Source of the DNA: Leguminivora glycinivorella
Taxonomy: Eukaryota; Arthropoda; Insecta; Lepidoptera; Tortricidae
Length of the DNA stretch: 64,000 nucleotides
Reading direction: 5' to 3'
Assembly: GCF_023078275.1 (NCBI RefSeq)
Contig: NC_062996.1
Coordinates: 9,300,001 to 9,364,000 of the forward strand
Each line of letters opens with the position of its first letter. Positions within the stretch are counted from its first letter, which is position 1. The notes under the pieces were generated by a model. It did no database searches. It had not been told where the DNA came from and saw only the letters and a list, made by a program, of their open reading frames with translations. Below, one piece after another: positions 1 to 11,941 of this stretch. Made by a program: the position numbers and the translations under genes.

Positions 1-59
1 GTGACTCAAAAATCGGCCCGCAGGTATTTTCTTTGCTAGGTAGGTACATTAGTAATACA

Positions 60-779
60 AACAAATTGTTATGTCTCACCTGCTAGAATGACTCAACTCG
101 CATAGCGATTTGTTTCACCAGACACTGTATCCACAAAACCACACTTGGCACCTCACGTTGACATTCATATGACACTTTTAAACAATTCTTAATCGACCAT
201 GAACAAAACAATGTATGAGACCGTTTCACCTTGTTTTCGTGCTTTATTTTGAACGTATGCAGGTTGTCATTTGTTTTCGAGCTACCCACCTCTTTGGTGC
301 ACTTTTTTTTAGCAATGTGCGTTCAGCTGTTTGAAAATTGAGACATAAATCGTGTAGTTTTTTTTATAAATACCTCTAGATGCCGCGATGCATAGACGCG
401 ACTTTCACTTTTTAAATTTAGTTTTTTTTTCGTTCAAAAATTGTCCTAGACGTAGCTCAATTTTTTAAATATTTTGTTATATTTTACAATGTAAGTAGTA
501 CAAATCCGGTCTTATTTTAATCACAGTCGAGACACGTTTAAGATTATGCCGTAATGAGCATTGCGCAGTAGTTTATATGTAAATAGTCACTTTATGAGTG
601 GATGATATTTATATTTAAATACATGTACGAATGGAATTTGTAATAAGTGATTTTGTCGTGATTTTTGTAATTTTATCGCTTATCTCCTTGTGTGAAGTGA
701 AAGAAGCTTGGTTGTAGTTAAAAATAAATTAGTCAAGGTGACAAGAATGTCATTAGAAGGGGTTACGAAAGCATTTCCT
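60..779. other. no gene seen
   Basis: AT-rich sequence with T-runs. The only open frame (83-289, minus) has no recognisable feature. Confidence 0.5.
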
Positions 780-1200
780 TTGACCTTTGTTCTCAATCTA
801 TTGCCTCTTTTAAATCAAACCTTAAAGAATACTATCTTTCCCTTCCTTAGATTTTATGAATGACACTGTTGTTTGTTTCTTTAAGGTTTATACCTTTTTA
901 TATATGTATTTATGTGTGTATGTTTATGTATGTTTATGGTTATACTTATTTAATATGTCTATTTGAATGAGTGTTTTGTGTTATTTGGTTGTATTTAAAT
1001 TCTACTTCTCATATTTCTTAGAGCCACCTACCATATATTCTGATTATATTAACTCCAGTATCCAAAGGTTGTCTGGAAGAGATCTCTCTTAAGCTATAAG
1101 ACCGCCTGTTGTTACCTCTGTTTAATTTGTTTTGTTTCTTGTGTATTACTTGTAAACTATGTGAGGTGTGCAATAAAGAGTATTGTATTGTATTGTATTA
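780..1200 (+). mobile_element. LINE 3' end with TATTG tail
   Basis: The last codons read SQSIASFKSNLKEYYLSLP and a stop (to about 850). A 350-bp UTR follows, then CAATAAAGAGTATTG and repeated TATTG units. Such pentamer tails mark LINE 3' ends in Lepidoptera. The 5' part is missing. Confidence 0.65.
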
Positions 1201-1346
1201 TAGGTTAGGTAATTGTCAGAGAAAACAAAAATCTATCAATAATTATTTATGATAGGTATTTTTAGTACCTACTAAACTCATAAAATTACACTGAGTGAGA
1301 ACTGCATTAGGTACTTGTATTTACGATAGACGACAATAAAACATAT

Positions 1347-1491
1347 ATACTCTGTCAAACAAGTCTGTCAGTAAATAAGAACAAAGAAAACTATATGCAT
1401 CCTTTTCTTTAGGGTGCTAGAGTAAAGGATACTTACCTATAATTTTCTTTGTTCTTATTTACCTACTGACAGACTTGTTTGACAGAGTTTA
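1347..1491. repeat. fold-back MITE
   Basis: CTCTGTCAAACAAGTCTGTC with AATAAGAACAAAGAAAA is repeated inverted, with a loop of about 50 bp. Confidence 0.72.
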
Positions 1492-1566
1492 CATACAAAG
1501 TAATATTTTCATGTCATGAATGGATATGAAACCGTGTGACTCATACAAAGTATACATGTAGCAAGC

Positions 1567-1711
1567 GCGGATCCAGCTTCGTGCCCAGGGGGGGGTCACG
1601 TGGTAAAGGCCCGGGGCCCCAGGGGGGGGTCACGTGGTCTATTTGTATGGCCAACTTAGGCTCCAGGGGGGGGTCATGACCCCCATGACCCCCCCCCTGG
1701 ATCCGCGCATG
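1567..1711. repeat. poly-G MITE
   Basis: The ends GCGCGGATCCAG and CTGGATCCGCGC are inverted. Inside are G8/C8 runs followed by GTCACGTGGT and GTCATGACCCCC. Confidence 0.6.
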
Positions 1712-1768
1712 ACATGTAGCATTTAGTATTGAGTATTTAAAACTAATTAGGTATGTTACCTACCTGTG

Positions 1769-2065
1769 TCATTTTTTCCAAAGTTGTCCACCCCACTTTT
1801 TTGTAACATAGGTATATTTTACGCGATTCATACTCAGAATCGCGAGGTCTTTCGATCCTGTTAGGAGTAAAAAAATGTCCCAAGATTTCCATACATGTTT
1901 CAGACCTTCCATTCCGTTACCGCCATACAAAATGCATGAAAAAATGGTAACGGAATGGAAAAAAAACCTTGGGACACTTTTTTTCCTATTAGGATTAAAA
2001 GAGCTCTCGATTCTGAGTGGAAACCACATAAAAAAATCCAAGTCCAAAAAAAAATGGCTCACCTA
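1769..2065. repeat. fold-back related to the GAGCATTTC family
   Basis: It shares CATACTCAGAATCGCGAG, TGTCCCAAGATTTCCATACA and their inverses. The end sequence differs. Open frames on both strands are due to the palindrome. Confidence 0.6.
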
Positions 2066-2779
2066 TAAACTACTAAACTAACTACATAACAAATAATGTA
2101 TGTATTTGTATATCATATATAGGTAGCATAGTATACAAGTGCACATAATATGTTAGGTTTAAATCTCGTGACATCTAGATTGACCTTTACTAATGCTGCT
2201 ATTTCCGTGATCGATTATGATGACATGTGCAATTGCAGTTGCACCTATCTGATGCCACACTTAAGAGTGCCTTTCCACCAGAGATAGGCATTTTTGCGAA
2301 AAGAGTTTAAAAAAACTTTTTTTTTCTAAAAGAAGGTCAGTGTCGGGAAGACCGTCTACTGAATATAACTTTTGGATTTATATATTTATCACTTCTTACA
2401 CCTCCGAAGGTATAGTACCAGTTTTTCATCCTTAATCCATTGGTCTTCAATAGATATCCCTAGGACGAACACTAGTTAACAAAAAACTTGATTCGTGTTT
2501 CGAACTCAACCGTTGAGTTCAACAAGGTTACGCAAAAAAAAATAGAAGCAGTTGGAATACACACACACATTTTGTGCATTATATATGTAACGTGTTAATT
2601 TCATAATCGTTCATCCTGTCTAGATATTAGGTGCAAGTGTTCATAGACTACAGTTTGCTTATAATTAGACAATCTGCATGTTTCTTTGCCACCGTACTTG
2701 TAAAAAGCATCCTAGCTATCGTATTACATATTATTATAGTCTTCTAACTTCTTCGATGACAAACTTCATAACTAATTAT

Positions 2780-3157
2780 ACACCGTGTTTTTTTGTTTTC
2801 CGTTAAATTCGACACGTAGCTATTAGGTTCATTATCAGGAACCATCCTGTATATCACTTTTAGTTAAATTCATTAAAAAAATCATCATTTTCATACATAA
2901 TAAATGAATTAATTAGTGTGAGAGACCCTTAAGAATAACATTCAAGTTAGTGTCAAGTGATTGACGGCACATGTCAAAACAAATTACATTAGGAATTGGT
3001 AAAGGCTGTCACACACGTGTTCAGTAATTATCTTTTTTTTTTAATAACTCTATAACCGTAAGAGTTAAGACGCTAGTTTCTTAGAGAAATTAATTGTATT
3101 TTATCTTAAGAACCTTCCCTTAAAGTTAATGGAATTCAATAAAAATAGGGTGTATAA
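2780..3157 (+). mobile_element. MITE with TACACC ... GGTGTATA ends, copy 1
   Basis: The ends TACACCGTGTTTTTTTGTT and AATAAAAATAGGGTGTATA are imperfect inverted repeats of about 35 bp. Two more copies are at 9624 and 21083. Confidence 0.7.
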
Positions 3158-3167
3158 TTTTAAGGTT

Positions 3168-3515
3168 AACTATCGCAAGAAATGAAATAAAACTATGAAA
3201 ACGGAATAAATCGCGAATAATGAATTTACAATTCATCCCGACGTTTCGTTTGTTTTTTAACATAGTACTTGTAATTGTTATCAATATTGTATAACTAGCT
3301 TTATTAAATAGTGTGTGAACCGGCCTTAAAATCTATATTATTTATTTAATATTTTTTTGTATGTGGGTAGCTTTTGCACATTGTAATTTTTCCTCAGTCA
3401 CCCGTTGATCACGAATGCTGTAAAGTGTTCGAAACGTCGGGATGAATTGTAAATTCATTATACGCGATTTAATCCATTTCCATAGTTTTATTTCATGAGT
3501 AACTATCGCGGTAAC
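3168..3515. repeat. fold-back element with CCCGACGTTTCG arms
   Basis: ACTATCGCAAGAAATGAAAT to CATCCCGACGTTTCG (3168-3248) is repeated inverted at 3432-3513. Confidence 0.75.
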
Positions 3516-3840
3516 CGAAGACAATATTATATCGCATGAAATATAAAAGTATAAAAGTATTAATATAGGTATATTTGATAATAAAATCGTATGATGCTTT
3601 CTTTTTATAAACGTAGACATTATATACTGATAAAGTATAGTTCTGTTATTAAAAATAGTAGACTCATAATAAGATTAATAACAAACTATTTATTGAATAG
3701 GTCAGAAAATTATCTTAAGTCAATGTCACATTTATAGATATTTCATGTGTTTTCTTTATTACTTACATTATGTTTTAGGTTGTTTGTTAGGTAACAATGG
3801 GTTAATTTTATGGCAGCGTAGTCAAGTACACCGAATGAAT

Positions 3841-4077
3841 AAATAAATGAATAAATATTGGGGACACCGTACACAGATCAACTTAGCCCCAAACTAAGCG
3901 ACGATATGATATACATACTTATATAGATAAATACATGCTTATATACAGAAAACATCCATGACTCAGGAACAAATATCTGTGCTCATCATACAAATAAATG
4001 CCCTTACGGGGATTCGAACCCAGGACCGCGTCTTAGCAGGCAGGGTCACTACCGACTGAGCCAGACCGATCTTCAAA
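3841..4077 (-). mobile_element. tRNA-derived SINE, family 1
   Basis: Minus strand: head with GGTCTGGCTCAGTCGG, box B GGGTTCGAATCCC, then ATTTGTATGATGAGCACAG and a body ending in TTTGGGGCTAAGTTGAT and CCCCAATATTTATT. Confidence 0.8.
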
Positions 4078-4319
4078 ACAAACAAATAGTTTTAAAACAT
4101 GTCAGTTAAGGTTATAATTAATAATTTAACAAACTTATCAAAGCTGCTATGAAACTGAGACGTTGTCAACTTGTCACCAACCACCAACCATACGTTAAGT
4201 CCGGTAAACACAAAATGACAGGATTAATTAAAAATTAGAAAAAATAGTATGCAAAATATTAAATACTAGTGTGGATACAAATACTTAAACACAAAAGAAA
4301 AGTAAATTTTCTAGAAAGA

Positions 4320-4407
4320 AAAATCTGTACTCACCACTCAAATACCCGGATTCGAACCCATGACCACAGCCACTAACTCACTATTCGCTACCAGACCGGT
4401 CGTCAAA
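4320..4407 (-). mobile_element. SINE family 1 fragment
   Basis: It is the head only, diverged (GGTTCGAATCCGGG on the minus strand, with GACCGGTCTGGTAGCG). Confidence 0.5.
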
Positions 4408-4602
4408 TCACAAAACTGCAACCAATATCTCAAATATAAGCCAAACTAGTTCATCACATAAGTCTGTTTCCCTGCGCGATACTAACTCATAAACCACTTT
4501 CTCCAAACAGGTTTCGATATAAATATTATACACACCCGATGTATGTCGACAGTCGACACTTTGGAAATCGGTAGTCAATGTTGTCATTGTTTGACAAGTT
4601 TG

Positions 4603-4752
4603 ACAACCGGTCTGGCCTAGCGCGTAGTGACCCTGCCTGCTAAGCCGCGGTCCCGGGTTCGACTCCCGGTAAGGGCATTTATTTGTGTGATGAGCACAGA
4701 TATAAGATATTTGTACCTGAGTCATGCATATTTTCTATGTATTAGTATACAT
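4603..4752 (+). mobile_element. SINE family 1 fragment
   Basis: The head has GGTCTGGCCTAGCGCGTAGT and box B GGGTTCGACTCCC. The body stops near 4750. Confidence 0.7.
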
Positions 4753-4934
4753 ACAGCGTGTAAATCTAATAAGGGCGACAGATTCAATCGGACATAGTAT
4801 TAGCGTAATCATGAATTAAAAGGTTTTTTCAAGTTACACTTAATTATGAGCCTATAATTAATTTTTTCTACTCCCGAACTGTTATTCGTTATTTACAGGG
4901 TCTAGCATAGATCGTTAAAACCCTACATAAAAGA

Positions 4935-5072
4935 TGCCCGCCCCCGCCCGGCGTCCCGCGCACCCGCGCATACGATATAGCTCTTAAAGTATTGTTAGCT
5001 AGCCTTTAAGGGATATAGCGTGGGTGCGCGGGGCGCCGAGGGTTGCGGCGGCGCGGGGGAGTGCGAGCGACA
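4935..5072. repeat. GC-rich fold-back
   Basis: GGCGTCCCGCGCACCC with TATAGCTCTTAAAG and their approximate inverses lie on either side of 4990-5010. The open frame starting at 5020 runs out of it and is not supported as a gene. Confidence 0.45.
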
Positions 5073-5405
5073 GGGTGAGTGCAGGATCGTTACAGAGGAC
5101 AAGTCAAAATACAGGGAACAGTGCGAAATTCACGAAAGTTATTCTAGAAAACTATTAAAAAGTAAGTGCATGGTCGTAGATAAAGTATTGTATGCAACGG
5201 TGTTTAACTGAGTCAAAAAATACTCGTGGCGTCTTAATAACAATTTTCAGCTTCGCCTCAAATTGTTACCCACGCTACTCGTCTTTTTTGACCTCCTTTA
5301 AACGCCTGTTGCATAAAATACTATAAATAGTAGTAAAATAAAAGCTAATGAGTTTTACCCGCACATTTTTAAATAAAAGCGCTTTACAAACATACCATGA
5401 AGAAT

Positions 5406-5521
5406 CTACTCATGATAAATAAATATTGGGGACAACTTACACAGATCAACTTAGCCCCAAACTAAGCAAATGGGTACTAAGCGACGATATACATACTTGA
5501 ATATAGATAAATACGTACTTA
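5406..5521 (-). mobile_element. SINE family 1 fragment cut by a LINE tail
   Basis: It holds the 3' body only (ATTGGGGACAACTTACACAG, CTTAGCCCCAAACTAAGC). It stops at the LINE 3' end starting at 5522. Confidence 0.65.
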
Positions 5522-5690
5522 TAGATAGATAGAATACTCTTTATTGGCACACCTCAGCAAAAGATACAGTGGAGACAAAACAAATGATTATAAATAGAGG
5601 CAGACAACAGGCGGTCTTATCGCTAAAGAGCGATCTCTAATAGACAGCCTTTGAGTAGTGGAAATATAAAACATAATCAAAAAGAGTAGG
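5522..5690 (-). mobile_element. LINE 3' end related to the copy at 780-1200
   Basis: On the minus strand it carries the same UTR blocks as 780-1200 (gaccgcctgttgt, caataaagagta). It starts exactly where the SINE at 5406-5521 is cut off, so it inserted into that SINE. Confidence 0.6.
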
Positions 5691-5710
5691 TGCTTTGAAA
5701 TAAAAAATCA

Positions 5711-5936
5711 TACATACATACATACAATCACGCCTGTATCCCATAAGGGGTAGGCAGAACACATGAAACTATTAAAGCTTCAGTGCCACTCTTGAAAAAA
5801 TCATAATTATTCTCAATGTCACAATTTCGTTTTCTTTCAACCCCTTTTTGCCAAGAGTAGCACTGAAACTTGAGTAGTTCATGTGCTCTGCCTACCCCTT
5901 TATGGGATACAGGCATGATTGTATGTATGTATGTAT
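5711..5936. repeat. RTE-type 3' ends arranged as a fold-back
   Basis: The left arm ends with TACATACATACATACAATCA on the plus strand and the right arm ends with TGATTGTATGTATGTATGTA. Both carry CTGCCTACCCCTTATGGG or its inverse. Two truncated copies lie tail-out. Confidence 0.75.
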
Positions 5937-6569
5937 AATTATTTTAATTTCCAACACACAAATATATACTTATATATGATATTACTTGTATTTTGTTTGT
6001 CATCCGATCCTAAACGGTAGTAGTATCTTAACCGCAAACACGTGAACGCGGATAGCAGAAGGACGACCGCAATCTTCCGATATTCCTTATGTAGGTACTC
6101 GTATAGCTACCGGGTAGGTACATCTTCGGATGAAGGTTGGATAACTTAGTTAAGTACTAAATACTATAAGTACTTATTCATAAAATAGTAAGTAATATTT
6201 TCAATAAAAAGAGTTACTTACACAAGTTCGAATCGTTTTATTTACGATCTCGAGTAACGCGTACTTACCGTTAAAAAATCATGACAGAGCCTACCTATTA
6301 ATAAAAAGGTTGTGTTTTTTCGAAAAATGTGAGGCCAATTTACACGGCGTTTATTAATTAGTCTGGTAATTTACTTACAAGAAATTTCACCAAACACCGT
6401 AGTGACAGAAAAAAATCTATCGCATCTTTTACATTTGCGGCGTCATCGATGCAAATACTATCTAGTCGAGTAAACTATTTTGAACGTTGCCAAACAAATC
6501 GGAAATGAGCAACCGTGTTAAATTTGGCTTGACAGTTTACTTCAGCACCCCCAAAGGGTTACGAGTACA

Positions 6570-8011
6570 TAAGGTAATGGCGCCTATTAACGTGGTACTT
6601 AAGGCAGATTTCAAAAGATACCAAAAAATTAAGGGTATCAAAGCTCATTAACGACCACAAATATTTTTTTTATGGAAGAGTATTTATTGAACTATTAGTT
6701 TTGAAGAGTTTTAGGATCATTTTAGTTTATTATATGTCATAAAATGATTATTGAAGCCAACATACCTAAATTTTCTATTACCGTGGTAATGAACAGGTTG
6801 CAGTTCTATTAACGCGAATTGAGATTTCATTACCGAGGGTATGAATGACAGTGTTTTTCTGCCATCGGTAAATAGAAACCCATCTCAAAATTCGGAGCTT
6901 AATACCGACGGTTGAATATACAAATTATGACAAATACATATACCTTTACTATCCTCCTTTATGAATACCCACAGAAGACTCAGTTTCACCTAAGAAATCT
7001 GTACTTACGATACACTAAATGTCATATTTTGATACAAGACTAATATGTCGCTCGGTAATAGATACTTCTATAGGAACCCATTACCGACCCAAACAAATAT
7101 TGCATGGATCGGTAATAGATTCTTATATATTCTATTACCGAGGGTTATCTGATCGTACCATCGGTAATAGGCATAAATTGGAGTATTATAAAATCTAATT
7201 CCGACCCATAAAAACAAAGTCATACAGATGTATTTTCATTACAAATCAAAATAAAATATTGCAACCTTATATTAAAACCAAGTTTACATAACTGGTAAGT
7301 AAGCATCAGACTTTATGTCAATGTTTAAAAAAATTGACAAATTAACGATTTTCATAGAAACTACGAAATCAGTCATGAAGTTTTTGCTAAAAATTAAGGT
7401 TTTGTTGAATAATTTTCATACCGCGTAAATAGTTCTTTGATAGCGTGAATAGATCAAGATTGAAACAACTGTAAGACATTATATAACTGATCACATATAC
7501 TTAAAATAAAGCAAAAAGAACTAATATCACTACTTTAACTATTACCGTGGTATACCACAGTAATAGAATCTACTCACGAAATGGCGCCTTTCACCGCTGT
7601 CTTTTAATTTCCACTTTAAACACATTTCCAGGCTAAACAATACGTAAAAAGTACTCAGAAGTCATGTAGAAAACTATAAACAATAATTTGAAATGCATAA
7701 CTTTCACCTGTTTGCCATAATTATTACATAAACTACTAAATGAGATTGGAGTTCACTTAGGTTTAGCGTCACACGTCAGTATGACACAAACTCTTCTCGC
7801 GGCCCCGTGGCAAAAACTGTCAAATAGCGAGCGTCTTCTTTCATTCACACTCTCTATCGCCTATATGTGCGTTAGTCAACTAAACAGGCTTCCTTTGTGT
7901 GAGTAACTTTTTTTAAGAAATTGGTCGGTTTGCCTATAAAATGCGTATTTGCAAATGCGGCGGTAATGGACGTCGATTTCGATACCCGCGTTGATAGCCG
8001 CCGTTACCTTA
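6570..8011. mobile_element. DNA element with many TCGGTAATAG motifs
   Basis: The left end TAAGGTAATGGCGCCTATTA matches the inverse of the right end (TAAGGTAACGGCGGCTATCA) over about 30 bp. Between them the 10-mer TCGGTAATAG or its inverse CTATTACCGA recurs about ten times (for example at 6778, 6830, 7050, 7106, 7132, 7160 and 7539). No coding was found. No TSD is certain. Confidence 0.55.
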
Positions 8012-8688
8012 CTAGAACCAAAAATAGATACCTATGACGTTTACGCTATAAAATAACGTATTCTAAAACGTAATAACTCATAGAAAAGACGCAGCTGCCA
8101 CGAAACGTCTGTAGATGCATCACGCCGTCACACAACGGCGCCACTGAAAGAGTCAACAGGGCTATGCTTGAAAACTTGCCAACAATCTGCAGACGTAGAT
8201 TTTTTGTATATTTAAATCTGCAGTCGGCTGTTTAAGCCTTAATCAGATAATCTATTTGAGGAGTGTCTTTGCAAAAGGACTTATTAACCTGGTCGCCCGG
8301 GAGCCGCTGACGCGCGCTGTGCGGACCCTCAACAAAATAACAACAACCATATCCATTTTACTGGTAAAATGCCACGATTTGAGAGCAGCGCATTTGAGTA
8401 CCATTTCACACTACCTAGTAACAGCCCAGTTCAACCCTAAAACTCTGTTATAAATATTCCTAACTACACTAGAACTGAACGTTGACACAAAGACTGGATC
8501 AAGCAAGGGAAATCCCTTTAGTCTGTTATCGTAATTGAGATTTGGTAATTTACTACGAAAGAAGAATTATTTTTCATGTGTGGTGGCTGTGAGTAGGCTT
8601 GAATGCTCCGCTTAGTAGTCGAGGTATATTTTATGCCTCAAGGGCCTATTTTAAACATTAGCTAGCTTTTAGGTTTAGTCTTAGTTTC
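8012..8688. other. no gene seen
   Basis: A 65-codon frame at 8256-8453 has no recognisable motif. No repeat partner was noticed. Confidence 0.45.
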
Positions 8689-8809
8689 TTATATAATTAT
8701 ATAAATATGTTCATGTAAATAAAGTTTTATGTATTTGGACACGTGAACATCAGAACATACTTTTATTTTAGATATTTCTGTTAAGATGTGTCTGAGAATA
8801 GGTAAACGC

Positions 8810-9080
8810 CCTCGATTGTAGACGCATTTTTCAACAAAGGCGGCGCCGAAAGTTTTCAACGCGTGCCAACAATCGTCAGACCACACCCGAATTAACCCCG
8901 AATAGTCTGCCTTGCCAGAGAATTCAACACAATCATGTGATAGTGACAAAACGAAACGTAAAAGCAAAGAGGATCGAGTATAAAGAGAATTACTGTCAAA
9001 GTAAACGTTGCATAGACTTCCATCTCTCGACACAGGATTAAAACTTTTGAACCTCAGTTTTGAGAGTTTGGCCCAATATT
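8810..9080 (-). repeat. GATGGCAG repeat family, copy 1
   Basis: It shares AGAGGATCGAGTATAAAGAG and CCATCTCTCGACACAGG with 26865-27290 (minus) and 25085-25285 (plus). The open frame at 8689-9033 falls in it. Confidence 0.5.
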
Positions 9081-9093
9081 TTTAAGTTGATCA

Positions 9094-9528
9094 TCAATAT
9101 CTTCATTCTCCTTGCGTTATCCCGGAATTTTCCGCGGCTCGTGAGAGCCTGAAGTCCGATTTGACAAAAATTCTCTAGATTTGACGTAGATCTTCAAATC
9201 AAGAGTATCTTATAAGAGGCATCTTCTGGGCGAGCTCACTCCATCGTAGGCCACGTCTTTGGCTAGTTCTATGGTCAAGAGTGAGATAATTAAAGGAAAA
9301 GACACTAGTTTTACGAAAGCAACTGCCATCTGACCTTCCAACCCGAAGGGTAACAGGCCTTACTTGGATTAGTTCAGTTTCCTCACGATGTGGTCCTTCA
9401 CTGAAAAGTGGCTGGCAAATGTCAAATGACATTTCGCACTTATGTTCTGAAAAACTGATTGGTAAGCCACAGTTCGAGCCCGCCACCTCCGGATTGAAAG
9501 TCGCACGCAAATTGCTAAGCTACCAGCG
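9094..9528 (-). mobile_element. SINE family 2 copy with a foreign insert
   Basis: It has the tail block near 9100-9170 and the body and head at 9300-9528. A segment at 9205-9290 (CATCTTCTGGGCGAGCTCAC) is foreign and is also found at 27318-27372. Confidence 0.65.
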
Positions 9529-9623
9529 CTTTTTAAGTTGATATGTGGTAAAATTGACAAATATAAATCTTAGCGCCATCTACCTGAGAATTAACCAAAG
9601 GTGTTGCGCCATTTAGTTGACCA

Positions 9624-10090
9624 TACACCGAGTTTTTATTGTTTTCCGTTAAATTCGACACGCGGTTAGGTTCATCATCAGTAGGCCTAGCACATGATGG
9701 CCGCGGGAGTATGTCGCCGCGAGATAGATGACACGTCTTTGTCTAATTGTATTAATGACATAAGGACAGGTAGTCTATCTCGCGGCGACATACTCTCGCG
9801 GCCATCATGTGCTAGGCCTGCAGGAACCACCCTATATATCGCTTTTCGTTAAATTCGAAAAAAAATATTTTTTTTCTTTCCATACATAATAAATGAATTA
9901 ATCAGTTTGAGAGGACTTTAATCATAACATTAAAGTCAGTGTCAAGTGTCTGCCGGCAAATGTCAAAACAAATAAAATAACATAAGGAAGTAGTAATTGG
10001 TGCCACACACGTTAGAGAAATTAATTGTATATTTGACCTAAAAAAACCTTCCCTTAAAGTTAACGGAATTCAATAAAAACAGGGTGTATA
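9624..10090 (+). mobile_element. MITE with TACACC ... GGTGTATA ends, copy 2
   Basis: It is the same ends and body as copy 1, with a fold-back MITE inserted (9683-9819). Confidence 0.7.
9683..9819. mobile_element. fold-back MITE (AGGCCTAGCACATGAT), copy 1
   Basis: Long inverted ends share AGTATGTCGCCGCGAGATAG. The loop contains TGTATTAATGACATAAGGAC. It is inserted in the MITE 9624-10090. Confidence 0.82.
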
Positions 10091-10254
10091 TTTTTCTTGA
10101 AGGTCCCCAGGTGCGTTTCTTCTTAGACTTTATCTGTATCTGTCTATACGGAGTTATATCGTTGGTAAAAGTAAAAGAACTTAATGTTAAGAAGATTTTT
10201 ATGCAGAAATGGTCTAAAACTTCAGACTGACACTATCCTCTCTCTTTGCCAAGC

Positions 10255-10740
10255 CACATCCCATCCCATTTCAATTAGAATGGGTACGTTGCCAAATGCA
10301 CAAACGCTCACGATAATATCTATTTCCTAGCTACCACAGATGTCATATAAACCATAGATCAAGCAAACGTATCTACTTAGCGTGTCAAATGAACTCAGTG
10401 AAATCCACTGAGTTGTCCGTCTTTACTCGCAGCTTGCAGCTTTCGGGCGTCAATTTTTGTAAGTTGAAGTCAACAAAAACATTAAAAATGCCTCGTTACA
10501 TGATATTTAATTGCAACAACATAAAACTTATCAACACTCAAGGGCCTGAGACATATTTAAAATCACAGGCAAGTAACAACTTCAGTACAAAATCTGACAC
10601 GCTCGGCCGCCATACAAATAAATGAACTCGTTTCTTCTATCTAAATCTAATTCTGTGCTAGCTACCTATTCTATCGCTCTTGCGTATTGGCACGACAAAG
10701 CCAGACTGCATCTCTGCCGGCGTCTGGCATCGACTATTAG
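10255..10740. repeat. decayed CGTAGCC-type MITE containing the P-like element
   Basis: TGCACAAACGCTCACGATAA before the P-like element and CTATCGCTCTTGCG after it are contiguous in the related repeat at 27893-28165. Confidence 0.45.
10335..10657 (+). mobile_element. P-like non-autonomous DNA element, copy 1
   Basis: The ends CACAGATGTCAT and ATTCTGTG are flanked by an exact 8-bp TSD CTAGCTAC (10327-10334, 10658-10665). Inside, a short frame begins MPRYMIFNCNN. The TSD length and CA terminus are consistent with the P superfamily, and the start looks like a degraded THAP finger, so P-like is an inference. It is inserted in a CGTAGCC-type MITE whose halves lie on both sides. Confidence 0.65.
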
Positions 10741-10748
10741 CATTCAGT

Positions 10749-10979
10749 CACACCTCGGACACTGGCGATCAAATATATTGAAAGAGGCGCATTCCTAGCA
10801 CACAGTCTTAGCTCGTGTAGGTGAACGCGTACTATGCTTGTATGAGTGAAATATGACAGGTCAACTGTTCGTGTTTTTGACAGGCGGTAACTGTGAGGTA
10901 ACCGAGAGGGGGTGGGCGGCACTTTCAGCGGGGAGCGGGAGTGGCCATACTGTACGATAGTACTCTTTATTATACTGTG
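10749..10979. mobile_element. CACACCTCGG...ACTGTG element
   Basis: It is nearly identical to 61601-61830. ATTCAG is repeated at both flanks. It ends TACTCTTTATTATACTGTG. Confidence 0.6.
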
Positions 10980-11453
10980 ATTCAGCTATAGGCACTTCTC
11001 CGTATCAATTATCGCCACACTTCAGTTTTAGGTCATCGTGTCATTGACTTAGGCGTTCTTTAGGTAATTCTTATTAGAGGACATCCAATTTTCTGGGTCT
11101 GCTTCCTCGTACCAGTATTTATACTGAGAACTTTTCTGGTAATGCGATTAACGGGTCATTACGTATCCATTCTAAGTAAGAAAAGTCAGCTAGTAGGTCA
11201 GAAGCTCAGGCTGACAATACCGAGAAAATAATTTCGACGGCTGATAGATGATTTTTTTTACTTGAAAATTGCATGTTCTCAAACCTGGCATAAACCTTTG
11301 ACTATTTAATTTATTTTGTCTCTCCTATCATGTTATTTCATGACATTCAAATAAGCATCTGGTCTCCCGCAATATAGGCCCTAGTGCGGTAACTTCGGAA
11401 ATATCTTTAATACCTATTAAGTTATACACCCAATTCCATAATATAATATGTAT

Positions 11454-11636
11454 TACTAGCTTTTGCCCGCGGCTTCGCTTGCGTTAGAAAGAGACAAATA
11501 GTAGCCTATGTCACTCTCCATCCCTTCAACTATCTCCAATTAAAAAATCACGCCAATTCGTTGCTCCATTTTGCCGTGAAGGACGGACAAACAAACAGAC
11601 TCACATACTTTCCCATTTATAATTTAAGTATGGATG
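11454..11636 (-). mobile_element. Helitron-like short repeat, copy 2
   Basis: Reverse orientation, starting CTAGCTTTTGCCCGCGGCTT on the plus strand. Confidence 0.6.
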
Positions 11637-11941
11637 GATGTAATGCATTTAATTTCCCGTGTTTTTGTACAATAACTTTTGTCAATTTATAAAATTCTGG
11701 ACAGGATTTTTGGACCAAATGAAACTAATGGCCGATGCATGATTTTACAGAAAAAACTCGAGAATATACAAACAGGGTAATTTTAGAGTACCTAAATAGA
11801 AACTAGAAGATAGTCAATGATTGCGATTAAAAGCGTCCACTTACGGTCCGTTCTTATGGTCTAATAGTTATTTACCCATTTTCAGTTTCATTTCATAATA
11901 ACATCTTAAGTACCTAGATCTTAAACGATAGACGTAATTCA

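Noticed and set aside
4603..4690. tRNA-like sequences with good box A and box B
   Set aside because: They are followed by the conserved SINE body and recur many times, so they are SINE heads, not tRNA genes.
5020..5211. A CG-rich frame with a splice-like GACAG/GGTGAGT
   Set aside because: It starts inside a fold-back, and no matching exon or frame was found downstream.
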